Shown in pieces: positions 46,020 to 53,218 of a stretch of 64,000 bases of DNA (within the stretch, counting starts at the first letter, position 1; the number at the start of each line of letters is the position of its first letter). Both the position numbers and the translations under genes were made by a program. The notes beneath the pieces are model-generated. The model did not search any database, was not told the DNA's origin, and worked only from the letters and a program-made list of their open reading frames with translations. Source of the DNA: Nitrospira sp. (lineage in GTDB: Bacteria > Nitrospirota > Nitrospiria > Nitrospirales > Nitrospiraceae); contig JAFEBH010000010.1 of NCBI GenBank assembly GCA_018242765.1, forward strand, positions 1 through 64,000, read 5' to 3'.

Positions 46020-46228
46020 TGCCTCCCTCCTTTCGTGCGTCGTTCCTCTCCAATCAATTCAGTGACAGTGACTCCAAGCCCCTTGGCCAACTTCCTCAAC
46101 GTACTGAGTCGCGGATCGTACCCCCCGCCCTCAATCCTCACGAGGGTCGCCAAGGCGACACCGGACATCCCGGCAAGAGCCCGCAAACTCACCCCCTTTC
46201 TTTCGCGGATCACTCGCAGTCTCGTCAC
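46010..46228 (-). CDS. XRE-family helix-turn-helix regulator
   Basis: A 72-residue Cro/CI-type DNA-binding protein: IRERKGVSLRALAGMSGVAL, then ATLVRIEGGGYDPRLSTLRK. It overlaps the integrase start by 10 bases, so translation is coupled. It likely represses the integrase/excisionase promoter region. No domain follows the helix-turn-helix. Confidence 0.88.
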   Translation of the reverse strand: MTRLRVIRERKGVSLRALAGMSGVALATLVRIEGGGYDPRLSTLRKLAKGLGVTVTELIGEERRTKGGRQWD

Positions 46229-46259
46229 ATGCGCATGTTCTCACATGTGAGCACGCGCT

Positions 46260-46451
46260 TCAAGAGGCCTTCGGCATCACCGTATGCTTCTTCAGCCACT
46301 CCTCCAGCAAGACCACATCAAATTTTGTTAACCGCCCGACCTTCACAAACGGAACACGACGCTGACTCACCATGGTGTACAGCGTATGGGGCGAGACCCC
46401 AAGGTACTGACTCGCCTCTTGAATGTTGAGCAACGGCCGCCCTCTTACCAT
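46260..46451 (-). CDS. AlpA/excisionase-type DNA-binding protein
   Basis: A 63-residue winged-helix protein with the MerR/AlpA-like signature LLNIQEASQYLGVSPHTLY and VPFVKVGRLTKFD. Proteins of this size next to an integrase act as recombination directionality factors or as integrase activators. It lies 31 bases upstream of the XRE gene on the same strand. Confidence 0.82.
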   Translation of the reverse strand: MVRGRPLLNIQEASQYLGVSPHTLYTMVSQRRVPFVKVGRLTKFDVVLLEEWLKKHTVMPKAS

Positions 46452-46592
46452 ACGGCTGCTCGTGTCTTTCCTTTGTCAGTCATAAGTCTCCTTCCTGCGC
46501 GGGCGCAAGCCGGCGCTCTGCCAGGGGGCCTGGGGGATGTCGTTGCAGACGTGGCGTGGTTCCACGTAGCAAAAGACTTCCCCCAGTCTTTC

Positions 46593-49289
46593 CTACCGTT
46601 CAATCTCCATCTGCCGACCAGAACTGGTTCTATCCGAAACAGGCTCCCGTACTTCTTCCGACCGATGCCGCTCCACCGCTTCGATCGCACTGCTCTGCAC
46701 ACGACTTTCCCCGACCGCTTCCTTCAGTGCGGCCACATCATCCGTCACCACACGCAGATCGTCCCGCGCCCGCGACACCGCCACATACCATCCCTCCTTG
46801 TTGGTGGCGAGTTGTTGACTCTCGGCCAAGAAGACGGTGCGGTCGGCTGTCCGTCCTTGGCTGGCATGAACTGTAACCGCGTAACCATGATCCCAATGTC
46901 GCTCGCCCTTGAGGTCCAACGCCGTGTCATTCCCCTTGTGGTCACGTACGACCACCGTGCCCTGTTCTGCATCCATGCTGACTCTGGCGAGTTCGCCATT
47001 GCGTCGATCCTGTCCGTGGTCGTTTCGCGTCCATCGGATCAGGTCACCGTCCTGCACACTTCGTTCTTCATTCCGATACACCTCGATCGCGACATGTCGC
47101 TGTGGTTGCCATTCCACCGCACGTCCGTCCGCTTCCATCCGCAACGAGACGGTACCGCGATCCAGATTGGTGGCTTCGACGAACCCATATTCCCCCTTCT
47201 CAATGCCCAATCCTTGATAGCTTTTCCCAAACCGGACGACATCCCCATCCTGAAACGATGACGCCTCTCGCATTTGCGCCTTGGTGAGATCTTTCGGGAC
47301 GAGCACGTCCGCGCGAATCTCCCTGCCTGAGAGGACGCCCTGTTCTTTGAGTCCGGTTCGAATTAACTCGTTCAACGCCGCGCGATCGGCGCGAGAGCCC
47401 GTGAGGACCAAGGTCGTCTGTTGCGCAGCTGGGCTCTGTCCAAGATACTCTTGCGCCACCCTGTTCAACCGTTCCGTCCGATCAGCAATGGCAACGACTC
47501 GGCCGGTTTCTTCGAGGTGACCAACGGTGTCCACCGTCTTCCCTTGGGCCGCCAGCTCGACGAGCGACTTCAATTCCGGATCTCGCTGCCGCAGGATTTC
47601 ATCCATATGGGCTGTCTCCATCCCGTGCCCCACGAGCACCGCAAATGGTTTTCCTGCCTCAATGGCCGATAATTGATTGCGGTCGCCAACCAAAATTGCG
47701 CGCGCATGCTCCTGTTCCACCCGTTCCATCACCGCGTACGCCGTCCGTGTGCCAAGCAATGATGCTTCATCAATCACATACACACGCTGCACGCCATCCG
47801 GCGCCGTAGCGGTCAGCGCAGTTCTCGGATTGTGTAAGAACTGCGCCACGGTCTCAGATGGAATTCCAGACTCTTCTTGCAACGTTCGTGCGGCCGAGGC
47901 GGAGACGGCAAGTCCCCGCCACTCCACTCCACGCTCGCTTGTGGCGTCTCGCACGCCTTGCAACATCGTGGTCTTTCCAGTGCCGGCCCACCCTTCCACG
48001 CCAATGAATCGGTCCGAGGAGGTGAGAATGTGATTCGCGGCCCGTGCTTGTCCTCCTGTCAGTCCATGGCCTGAAAGCGCCTGTTCCGCCTGTTGCCGAT
48101 TCATCATAGGGTCTAGCCTATTCTGACCGTCTTGCATCTTCTCAATGGTCTGATGCTCCACCCGTAAGGCTTGCAGGGTCGTATAGCGATCCCCGACACG
48201 GATGAGGTATCCCTCCCGCTCTTCCCGAGCGAGCGCCTGTTGGACCTCCCTGAAGCTCGCCTTTCCCACCGCTCGCTCAGCCGCGAACCGCTGGAGATCC
48301 ACACTCTTGACGACGGTCTGCCGTTCCGTCGTGTGCTCGATCGCCCACTCAACCGCTTCTTGAGCATGAAGGCTACTGGCCGCTCGTTCTCCTCCAAGGT
48401 CCGCCCTTTTCTGAGCATTCAGGACCAGCCCCTTCACATCCAATCCATGATCCTGGGCGCGTGACGACCACTCCTGTCGGAGTTGGTCCAGATCCCTATC
48501 TTGCTTTGACTCGCGAGTCAGCAGCGTCGCTCGCTCCGACTCTTTCGCGCCAGACAGACCATAGTCCGCCATCGCTTGGCGAATGTCTTGCGAACGTTGG
48601 CTGAACTGATCCAGCTGCGCTTTTGTGATACCCGCCACTTCAAATCTGCCATCCGCATGGTTGACCTGGATATGATACCCGAGCTCTTGGAGTTCATGGG
48701 CCAGCGTGGCACGGTAGACAGCTCCTGCCGCCATCTTTGCCTCATACAACTTTTCTCCGGCGAGTGCTCGCCACGCTCCATCCTCACGTTGGGTGAGATT
48801 CATGATGACCGAATGGCTGTGGAGTTGTGGATCGCCCGACCGGCTGGTGTGATGATCAAATGTGGCGATAACCAGATTGCTCGTGTGTTCAGTCCGCGTG
48901 TCGCCCTTCTCCGTGATCCGACTGTGGGCCGCGTGCTGCTCCAGAAACGTCAGCGCAACTGCCGTCGCCTCACGATGGGCATCGAGGACCCGTGCATCTT
49001 CGCCGATCTCCGCTAACAGGCTCACTGACTTCGGCGCGCTAAACGTCGCATCAAATCCGGCTCGGCGGTCATCTCGTCCATTCAACGTCAACTCAGCTCC
49101 ATCTGGCATCCGTCCGTCGAGTACATTCTGGAACTGCTCAGTCTCCACGGGTCCGATGAGACCCAGACGCTGCGCGCCTTCCCCAACCCAGGCCGAGGCA
49201 TCGCGCGTCTCGGTTCCCTTGCTGTAGTAATCTTCACGGCTATAGTACTGTTGCGCACTGGCACGCGTGACTCTTGTGATGCTCATCAT
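46593..49289 (-). CDS. MobF-family relaxase-helicase (TrwC/TraI type)
   Basis: An 898-residue conjugative relaxase. The TrwC relaxase domain (residues 1-300) has catalytic Tyr candidates in QQYYSREDYY (15, 16, 21, 22) and the three-His metal motif FDHHTSRSGDPQLHSH (His147, His157, His159). The C-terminal superfamily 1 helicase has Walker A VEGWAGTGKTTML and VYVIDEASLLGTR, with a late motif GYAVTVHASQGRT. It nicks oriT, becomes linked to the 5' end and unwinds DNA for transfer. The order after trwA- and trwB-like genes matches plasmid R388. The C-terminus ends at an Arg/Glu-rich tail. Confidence 0.93.
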   Translation of the reverse strand: MMSITRVTRASAQQYYSREDYYSKGTETRDASAWVGEGAQRLGLIGPVETEQFQNVLDGRMPDGAELTLNGRDDRRAGFDATFSAPKSVSLLAEIGEDARVLDAHREATAVALTFLEQHAAHSRITEKGDTRTEHTSNLVIATFDHHTSRSGDPQLHSHSVIMNLTQREDGAWRALAGEKLYEAKMAAGAVYRATLAHELQELGYHIQVNHADGRFEVAGITKAQLDQFSQRSQDIRQAMADYGLSGAKESERATLLTRESKQDRDLDQLRQEWSSRAQDHGLDVKGLVLNAQKRADLGGERAASSLHAQEAVEWAIEHTTERQTVVKSVDLQRFAAERAVGKASFREVQQALAREEREGYLIRVGDRYTTLQALRVEHQTIEKMQDGQNRLDPMMNRQQAEQALSGHGLTGGQARAANHILTSSDRFIGVEGWAGTGKTTMLQGVRDATSERGVEWRGLAVSASAARTLQEESGIPSETVAQFLHNPRTALTATAPDGVQRVYVIDEASLLGTRTAYAVMERVEQEHARAILVGDRNQLSAIEAGKPFAVLVGHGMETAHMDEILRQRDPELKSLVELAAQGKTVDTVGHLEETGRVVAIADRTERLNRVAQEYLGQSPAAQQTTLVLTGSRADRAALNELIRTGLKEQGVLSGREIRADVLVPKDLTKAQMREASSFQDGDVVRFGKSYQGLGIEKGEYGFVEATNLDRGTVSLRMEADGRAVEWQPQRHVAIEVYRNEERSVQDGDLIRWTRNDHGQDRRNGELARVSMDAEQGTVVVRDHKGNDTALDLKGERHWDHGYAVTVHASQGRTADRTVFLAESQQLATNKEGWYVAVSRARDDLRVVTDDVAALKEAVGESRVQSSAIEAVERHRSEEVREPVSDRTSSGRQMEIER

Positions 49290-49301
49290 GATCGAGCGAC
49301 C

Positions 49302-51182
49302 CTATCGGTCTTCACGTTCAGGTGAATGAGTGACCGGTTCTGCTAGTTCACGGGCAAGCTCAGCTAATGCGCCGTGATCCGTATCCACACCACCCGGCGC
49401 AGACCCATCGGACATCTCGTCAACAGTCGAGAATGGAACACACGCGGGAACCATCGTCGGCCACTGCCGATACTGGCACCGGATACGAGTGGCAGGCATA
49501 TCCTCGGGCAACCTGACGTAGGCTGTCAGCCGGCGCAGACTCAGAAAGCGCTCCGGCGCAATCAGTCGCCGGCGGACCTCGCGACGGGACAAGGTCATGC
49601 CGTCTCGCATGGGGTGAGGACCCATCGAGAGGGACTCATCCGGTTCCATGACCGTGATCTCACCAAACAACTTGCTGGCCTCTTCCGCTGTTTCCGCATC
49701 GGTGAGCAGCAGCACCACACGGGTATGGCAGTTCCCCAGCAGATTCGTCGCCGCTTCAACCCCGTACACCGCTCGAAGGGCGGCAAATGTCTGAATGCCG
49801 AGGAGCACCGCACAATTGAATTTCCGTCCTTTCATCAAGAGCCGTTCAAGGGTCGGCAGCCGCTGCAGACTGCCGACTTCGTCCAGCACAAGCCAGGTAC
49901 AAGGGCCTGGACAGTGGGGGGGACGGGAAAAGAGAGACAGACATAGCTGATCCACCCACACGCTCAAGAGTGGCTTCAGGAGCGCATGCCATCGTTCTTG
50001 AACCGGGAAGAACAGCCAGCCTTGGGGGTTCGCCGCCCAGTTGCGTATGGAGAAACTGCGGACACCGTGGGGCGGATCGGGCAAGAATCTGAAGATCTCC
50101 GCTCGACTCAACAGCTCCGCGCGAATACTTTCACCGGTACGATCGACGGCCATTTGGGATCCAGCCACCGTATCCTCGAACCGCATCATCAGTTCGTCCA
50201 ATTTGGTTTTCATCGTGTCGTAAATCGCTTGATTCGAATGGCGGGCCTCGCCATACAGTTTCCAAAGAATGTCGGTCCCCCAGACACGGGCAGAGTTGAT
50301 CCAAATGGGATCAGACGTCCGCTCACTGATGGGAAATAAGCTTTCCATCACGGCTCGGCAGTCGGCCTCGCATTGGATTTCCGCAAACGGAGTCCAGTAG
50401 GCGCTCCGAGCATCGAAGGGATTCAGGATGATGTCGCCCAGCTTGAAGTGATGCGACAGCAGAATCCCTCCATCGTCATACACCGCAACATGTTCCCCAT
50501 GCGCTCGGGCCGTCTCAAGCCGTTGATGGATGAGTTGGGTTTTGCCCGCACCGGTCGCACCGATGTAGGCACTATGCAGCGTCTCCGAACCACGCACCAT
50601 CGGAACGCCCGAATTACGTGGCACCCGCTGCCATCTACCCCCAATCACATGCGGGCTGGCATGCTGGGTGAGCAGTAACTTCCAAGACAACAACCACGAC
50701 GGGACGAGAGACAGCCCTGAGACTTGCACGGCTTTCTTCAACCGACGTCCCCTGAGTATGAAGTAGAGCAGAGTGGCCGTCGCGGTGAGACATCCAGCCA
50801 CCATCGCAAAGACCGCCGCCGTGAGCAGCTTCCGGTGCACGCCGGTCAGAATCTGCTCGACAACGGGGGTGCGTGACAGATTCACGAGCTCGGCAGCCGT
50901 CATCGTGATCGGACCATCGACCGAGGGAAGGCTGAAGATCAGTCGGCAGCCAGGATCGTGTTCAATAGGACAGGCTCGATTCGCCAGAAGCACTCCGGTC
51001 AGCCAATTCCATTCCGTACGATCCACCGTCTCATGGACGAACCAGCCTGTGAGGGCCACAGATGTCATCAGAAACACGCCAAGGCAATACAACGTGCCTT
51101 TCATCATCAGCCGCATGTGTGTCGCGGCGGTGTCCGATCCTCTGGTGAAATTTCCACCCCAGTCAGGCCGCAGAAGAGGCAT
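49302..51182 (-). CDS. Type IV coupling protein (TrwB/TraD/VirD4 type)
   Basis: A 626-residue inner-membrane ATPase. Two N-terminal transmembrane helices (GTLYCLGVFLMTSVALTGWF and a second near LLTAAVFAMVAGCLTATATLL) are followed by Walker A IGATGAGKTQLIHQ and Walker B TWLVLDEVGSL. It couples the relaxase-DNA complex to a type IV secretion channel, which is absent here and may lie outside the window. The start at 51182 has AAGGAGG directly upstream and overlaps the relaxosome gene by 20 bases. It ends 12 bases before the relaxase gene. Confidence 0.92.
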   Translation of the reverse strand: MPLLRPDWGGNFTRGSDTAATHMRLMMKGTLYCLGVFLMTSVALTGWFVHETVDRTEWNWLTGVLLANRACPIEHDPGCRLIFSLPSVDGPITMTAAELVNLSRTPVVEQILTGVHRKLLTAAVFAMVAGCLTATATLLYFILRGRRLKKAVQVSGLSLVPSWLLSWKLLLTQHASPHVIGGRWQRVPRNSGVPMVRGSETLHSAYIGATGAGKTQLIHQRLETARAHGEHVAVYDDGGILLSHHFKLGDIILNPFDARSAYWTPFAEIQCEADCRAVMESLFPISERTSDPIWINSARVWGTDILWKLYGEARHSNQAIYDTMKTKLDELMMRFEDTVAGSQMAVDRTGESIRAELLSRAEIFRFLPDPPHGVRSFSIRNWAANPQGWLFFPVQERWHALLKPLLSVWVDQLCLSLFSRPPHCPGPCTWLVLDEVGSLQRLPTLERLLMKGRKFNCAVLLGIQTFAALRAVYGVEAATNLLGNCHTRVVLLLTDAETAEEASKLFGEITVMEPDESLSMGPHPMRDGMTLSRREVRRRLIAPERFLSLRRLTAYVRLPEDMPATRIRCQYRQWPTMVPACVPFSTVDEMSDGSAPGGVDTDHGALAELARELAEPVTHSPEREDR

Positions 51183-51492
51183 GCCCCCCTCCTTTCTCCA
51201 CACACAACTCCGCCTCACGTTTGGCCTCAGCCTGCGCACGATTCACCGTCTGTTGGTCACGCACCGACATAAGGGCGCGTAGGAGATTGCGTGTCTCAAA
51301 CATCGCCTCAGCAATCTGTTGTGGCATCGGCTGTGATTGTCCCTGAGCCACGCGCGCCAAAGTGATCACATCCACAAACAGTCCCCGCTCCAGGAGATGA
51401 CGCACATAATCATGCACATGAACCCGCCGCTGACCGGCCTGCTGTCTGACTGCTGCACCCAATTGTTCACTCAACCTCACTCTGATTTGCAT
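51163..51492 (-). CDS. TrwA/MobC-like relaxosome protein
   Basis: A 109-residue protein whose start (MQIRVRLSEQLGAAVRQQAG, then QRRVHVHDYVRHLLERG) is a ribbon-helix-helix DNA-binding pattern. Its position just before the coupling protein and relaxase matches TrwA of R388. It should bind oriT next to it and regulate the transfer operon. An AAAGGA site supports the start at 51492; an ATG at 51510 is an alternative. Confidence 0.8.
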   Translation of the reverse strand: MQIRVRLSEQLGAAVRQQAGQRRVHVHDYVRHLLERGLFVDVITLARVAQGQSQPMPQQIAEAMFETRNLLRALMSVRDQQTVNRAQAEAKREAELCVEKGGGHASSAA

Positions 51493-51777
51493 CGTGGTGT
51501 GTCCTTTCATCGATCACGGGATTTGAGTCGCACATATCTCAGACGGCTCATAGCCTTACGTGATTCGGCGTTCCACCATGTGAGCCGCTCATCTCCATGG
51601 TGCGGGCCAGGCACAGAGCGGAGCCCGTTCTCTCCAAACTCATGGCCTGGCCTCCTCATTGATCCAGCTAGACCGGCTCGCATCCCCCGCACACCCATGC
51701 CTGGATGGGTTGCATGGGTGTGAATAGAAAAACTGCGGACCTCTCGAGCCTGGCCTGCTCCGAATCGCGCATGAGAA
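51493..51777. other. Candidate oriT region of the MobF system
   Basis: About 285 bases without a credible gene, located where R388 has its oriT (directly upstream of trwA). It holds a perfect 11-base inverted repeat CACACCCATGC/GCATGGGTGTG at 51690-51722 with an 11-base spacer, followed by AATAG and an A-run. A 114-residue minus-strand frame here has skewed composition and no start signal, so I treat it as non-coding. Confidence 0.5.
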
Positions 51778-52023
51778 TCACGAGCTGGCGCTCTCTCCCT
51801 GCACTCGTTTCCGCCGTGGACGGGCCCCCAGTTCTCGCTCCAACGCCACAATAAGAATCCGCCCAGCGAACTGTCCTTGGCTCAACGCGTTGTCTTTCAC
51901 GGTTGACTGATAGGCCTCCAGAAACGTCTCGGCATCGTCACCATCGAGAGCAAACGCGACTTTGATGCGTTTACTCTTTTTCTTCCGTTCCAATTGCCGC
52001 ACCACTTCATTCAGGATCATCAT
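51778..52023 (-). CDS. Small accessory protein of the transfer operon
   Basis: An 81-residue basic protein with a helical N-terminus (LNEVVRQLERKKKSKRIKVA) and an acidic middle (DGDDAETFLEAY). AAGGAG precedes the ATG. It overlaps the next upstream gene by 17 bases, which supports real coding. I do not recognise it. Confidence 0.65.
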   Translation of the reverse strand: MMILNEVVRQLERKKKSKRIKVAFALDGDDAETFLEAYQSTVKDNALSQGQFAGRILIVALERELGARPRRKRVQGESASS

Positions 52024-52321
52024 TGCGAGTCTCCTTGTCTGTCTGAGTTGGCTTTTTTACACGGTCCTTTTTCTGCATTCGCCGCATATCCCACTCGTTC
52101 AATCTGCGTTCAATGTTGGGAATCCGGCCCGTTGTGAGGAGCCACACGAACACCCGAAATGACGCAACCGACGCAAGAATGCCTGCGCTGACAAGAAGGT
52201 ATAAGGCTGTCATCATCTCGGGATGCTCGACCCATAACTGGGCCAACCAGGCTGGGGGCTCGATCGTATCGACAAGGGCCTTGAGATCGACGTCACACAT
52301 CACGGTCATGTTCTTCTGCAT
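52007..52321 (-). CDS. Small membrane protein of the transfer operon
   Basis: A 104-residue protein with one hydrophobic helix (MTALYLLVSAGILASVASF) and a basic cytoplasmic tail (RRMQKKDRVKKPTQTDK). It overlaps both neighbours, as in tightly packed mobile-element operons. Function unknown. Confidence 0.6.
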   Translation of the reverse strand: MQKNMTVMCDVDLKALVDTIEPPAWLAQLWVEHPEMMTALYLLVSAGILASVASFRVFVWLLTTGRIPNIERRLNEWDMRRMQKKDRVKKPTQTDKETRNDDPE

Positions 52322-52578
52322 CGCCGCCTCCGTCGCAGGTCGCGTGCGGCCCTTTGCTCTTCAAGACAAGCCTTGATGTACTGCCGGATTTTGGTGAGTG
52401 GCCACTTCACACAACCACCGACTCTGATGCATTCCGGACCTCCAGGGCGCCCGTTCGCCCATCCCTCGGCAGTCCTCACACTGACACCAAGCGCACTAGC
52501 GACAACACGCTTATCGAGCAGTTTAATGCTGTCGTATTCTTCATCGCTCAAATGGCTTGAGCTCACAGATGCACACAT
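52306..52578 (-). CDS. Helix-turn-helix DNA-binding protein
   Basis: A 90-residue protein with an excisionase/MerR-like helix-turn-helix (LLDKRVVASALGVSVRTAEG, then CVKWPLTKIRQYI) and an Arg-rich tail. GGAGGTG precedes the ATG. It opens a set of overlapping genes that continue to the relaxosome protein and may control the transfer operon. Confidence 0.75.
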   Translation of the reverse strand: MCASVSSSHLSDEEYDSIKLLDKRVVASALGVSVRTAEGWANGRPGGPECIRVGGCVKWPLTKIRQYIKACLEEQRAARDLRRRRRCRRT

Positions 52579-52644
52579 AGAGACACCTCCGTTAGAGAGT
52601 TCGTTTGCGTTATTTCGTTGTGGCAGAGTTAAAAGAGAACGAGG

Positions 52645-53124
52645 TTACGCGAGGGACGGAGGCGCACGGAGCACATGAGTGGTCGAAAGGATGAGGTGCT
52701 GTAATCGAACAGAATCATGAGAGGCGTCTTCATATGAAACGCAAGGGCGCAGAGGGTTTCCGGGAGCAGAAACAAACAAGCAAACGAGACTAGAAATGTG
52801 GGCACGAAGAAGGGCGATGAACTGGGTGAGATCCCTATAGCAATGTTTCGCACAATGCGGCAGGAAGCTCTTGTAATCATCGACTAATTCAGTTGAGAAC
52901 AAGACTCCTGGGCGCCAGATAGCGAATCCGAGGCCGGTAAGGCCAGCCTCCACTATGAATTGTGCCAATATGGAATGACCCGCGTGATGGTTAAGAAAGT
53001 AGTAGAAAGCGATGAAGAACAAAACCCAAAGAACATGCTGGGCAATTGAGAAACCCTGCCCGACAGGTTTCTCTGCTGGCAGAATTCTCAAGAGCATATC
53101 GAACAATGTTTTCATGCGCCTCAT
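52645..53124 (-). CDS. Possible membrane protein downstream of the DUF499 gene
   Basis: About 159 residues with two likely transmembrane helices (HVLWVLFFIAFYYFL and HSILAQFIVEAGLTGLGFAIW) and a Cys/His-rich second half. Two in-frame ATGs (53124, 53115) are possible. It follows the DUF499 stop by about 95 bases on the same strand and may be the last gene of the defence operon. The second half may not be coding, as another frame is open there. Confidence 0.4.
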   Translation of the reverse strand: MRRMKTLFDMLLRILPAEKPVGQGFSIAQHVLWVLFFIAFYYFLNHHAGHSILAQFIVEAGLTGLGFAIWRPGVLFSTELVDDYKSFLPHCAKHCYRDLTQFIALLRAHISSLVCLFVSAPGNPLRPCVSYEDASHDSVRLQHLILSTTHVLRAPPSLA

Positions 53125-53218
53125 GATGCCGCGATTGCTCTCCCTCGTCAAGCAGTCAAACCGGGAAAGCGTACTCCAGCGTAGTGGGCTATCTGCGGGA
53201 AAGAGGGACTCCAGGCCC

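Noticed and set aside
46386..47261. Long plus-strand frame of 291 codons opposite the relaxase
   Set aside because: It lies in the shadow of the MobF relaxase, whose motifs are unambiguous; composition is Pro/Arg/His-rich and there is no start signal.
51507..51851. Minus-strand frame of 114 codons in the candidate oriT
   Set aside because: Arg/Gly/His-rich translation, overlaps a better-supported gene and carries the inverted repeat; treated as non-coding.
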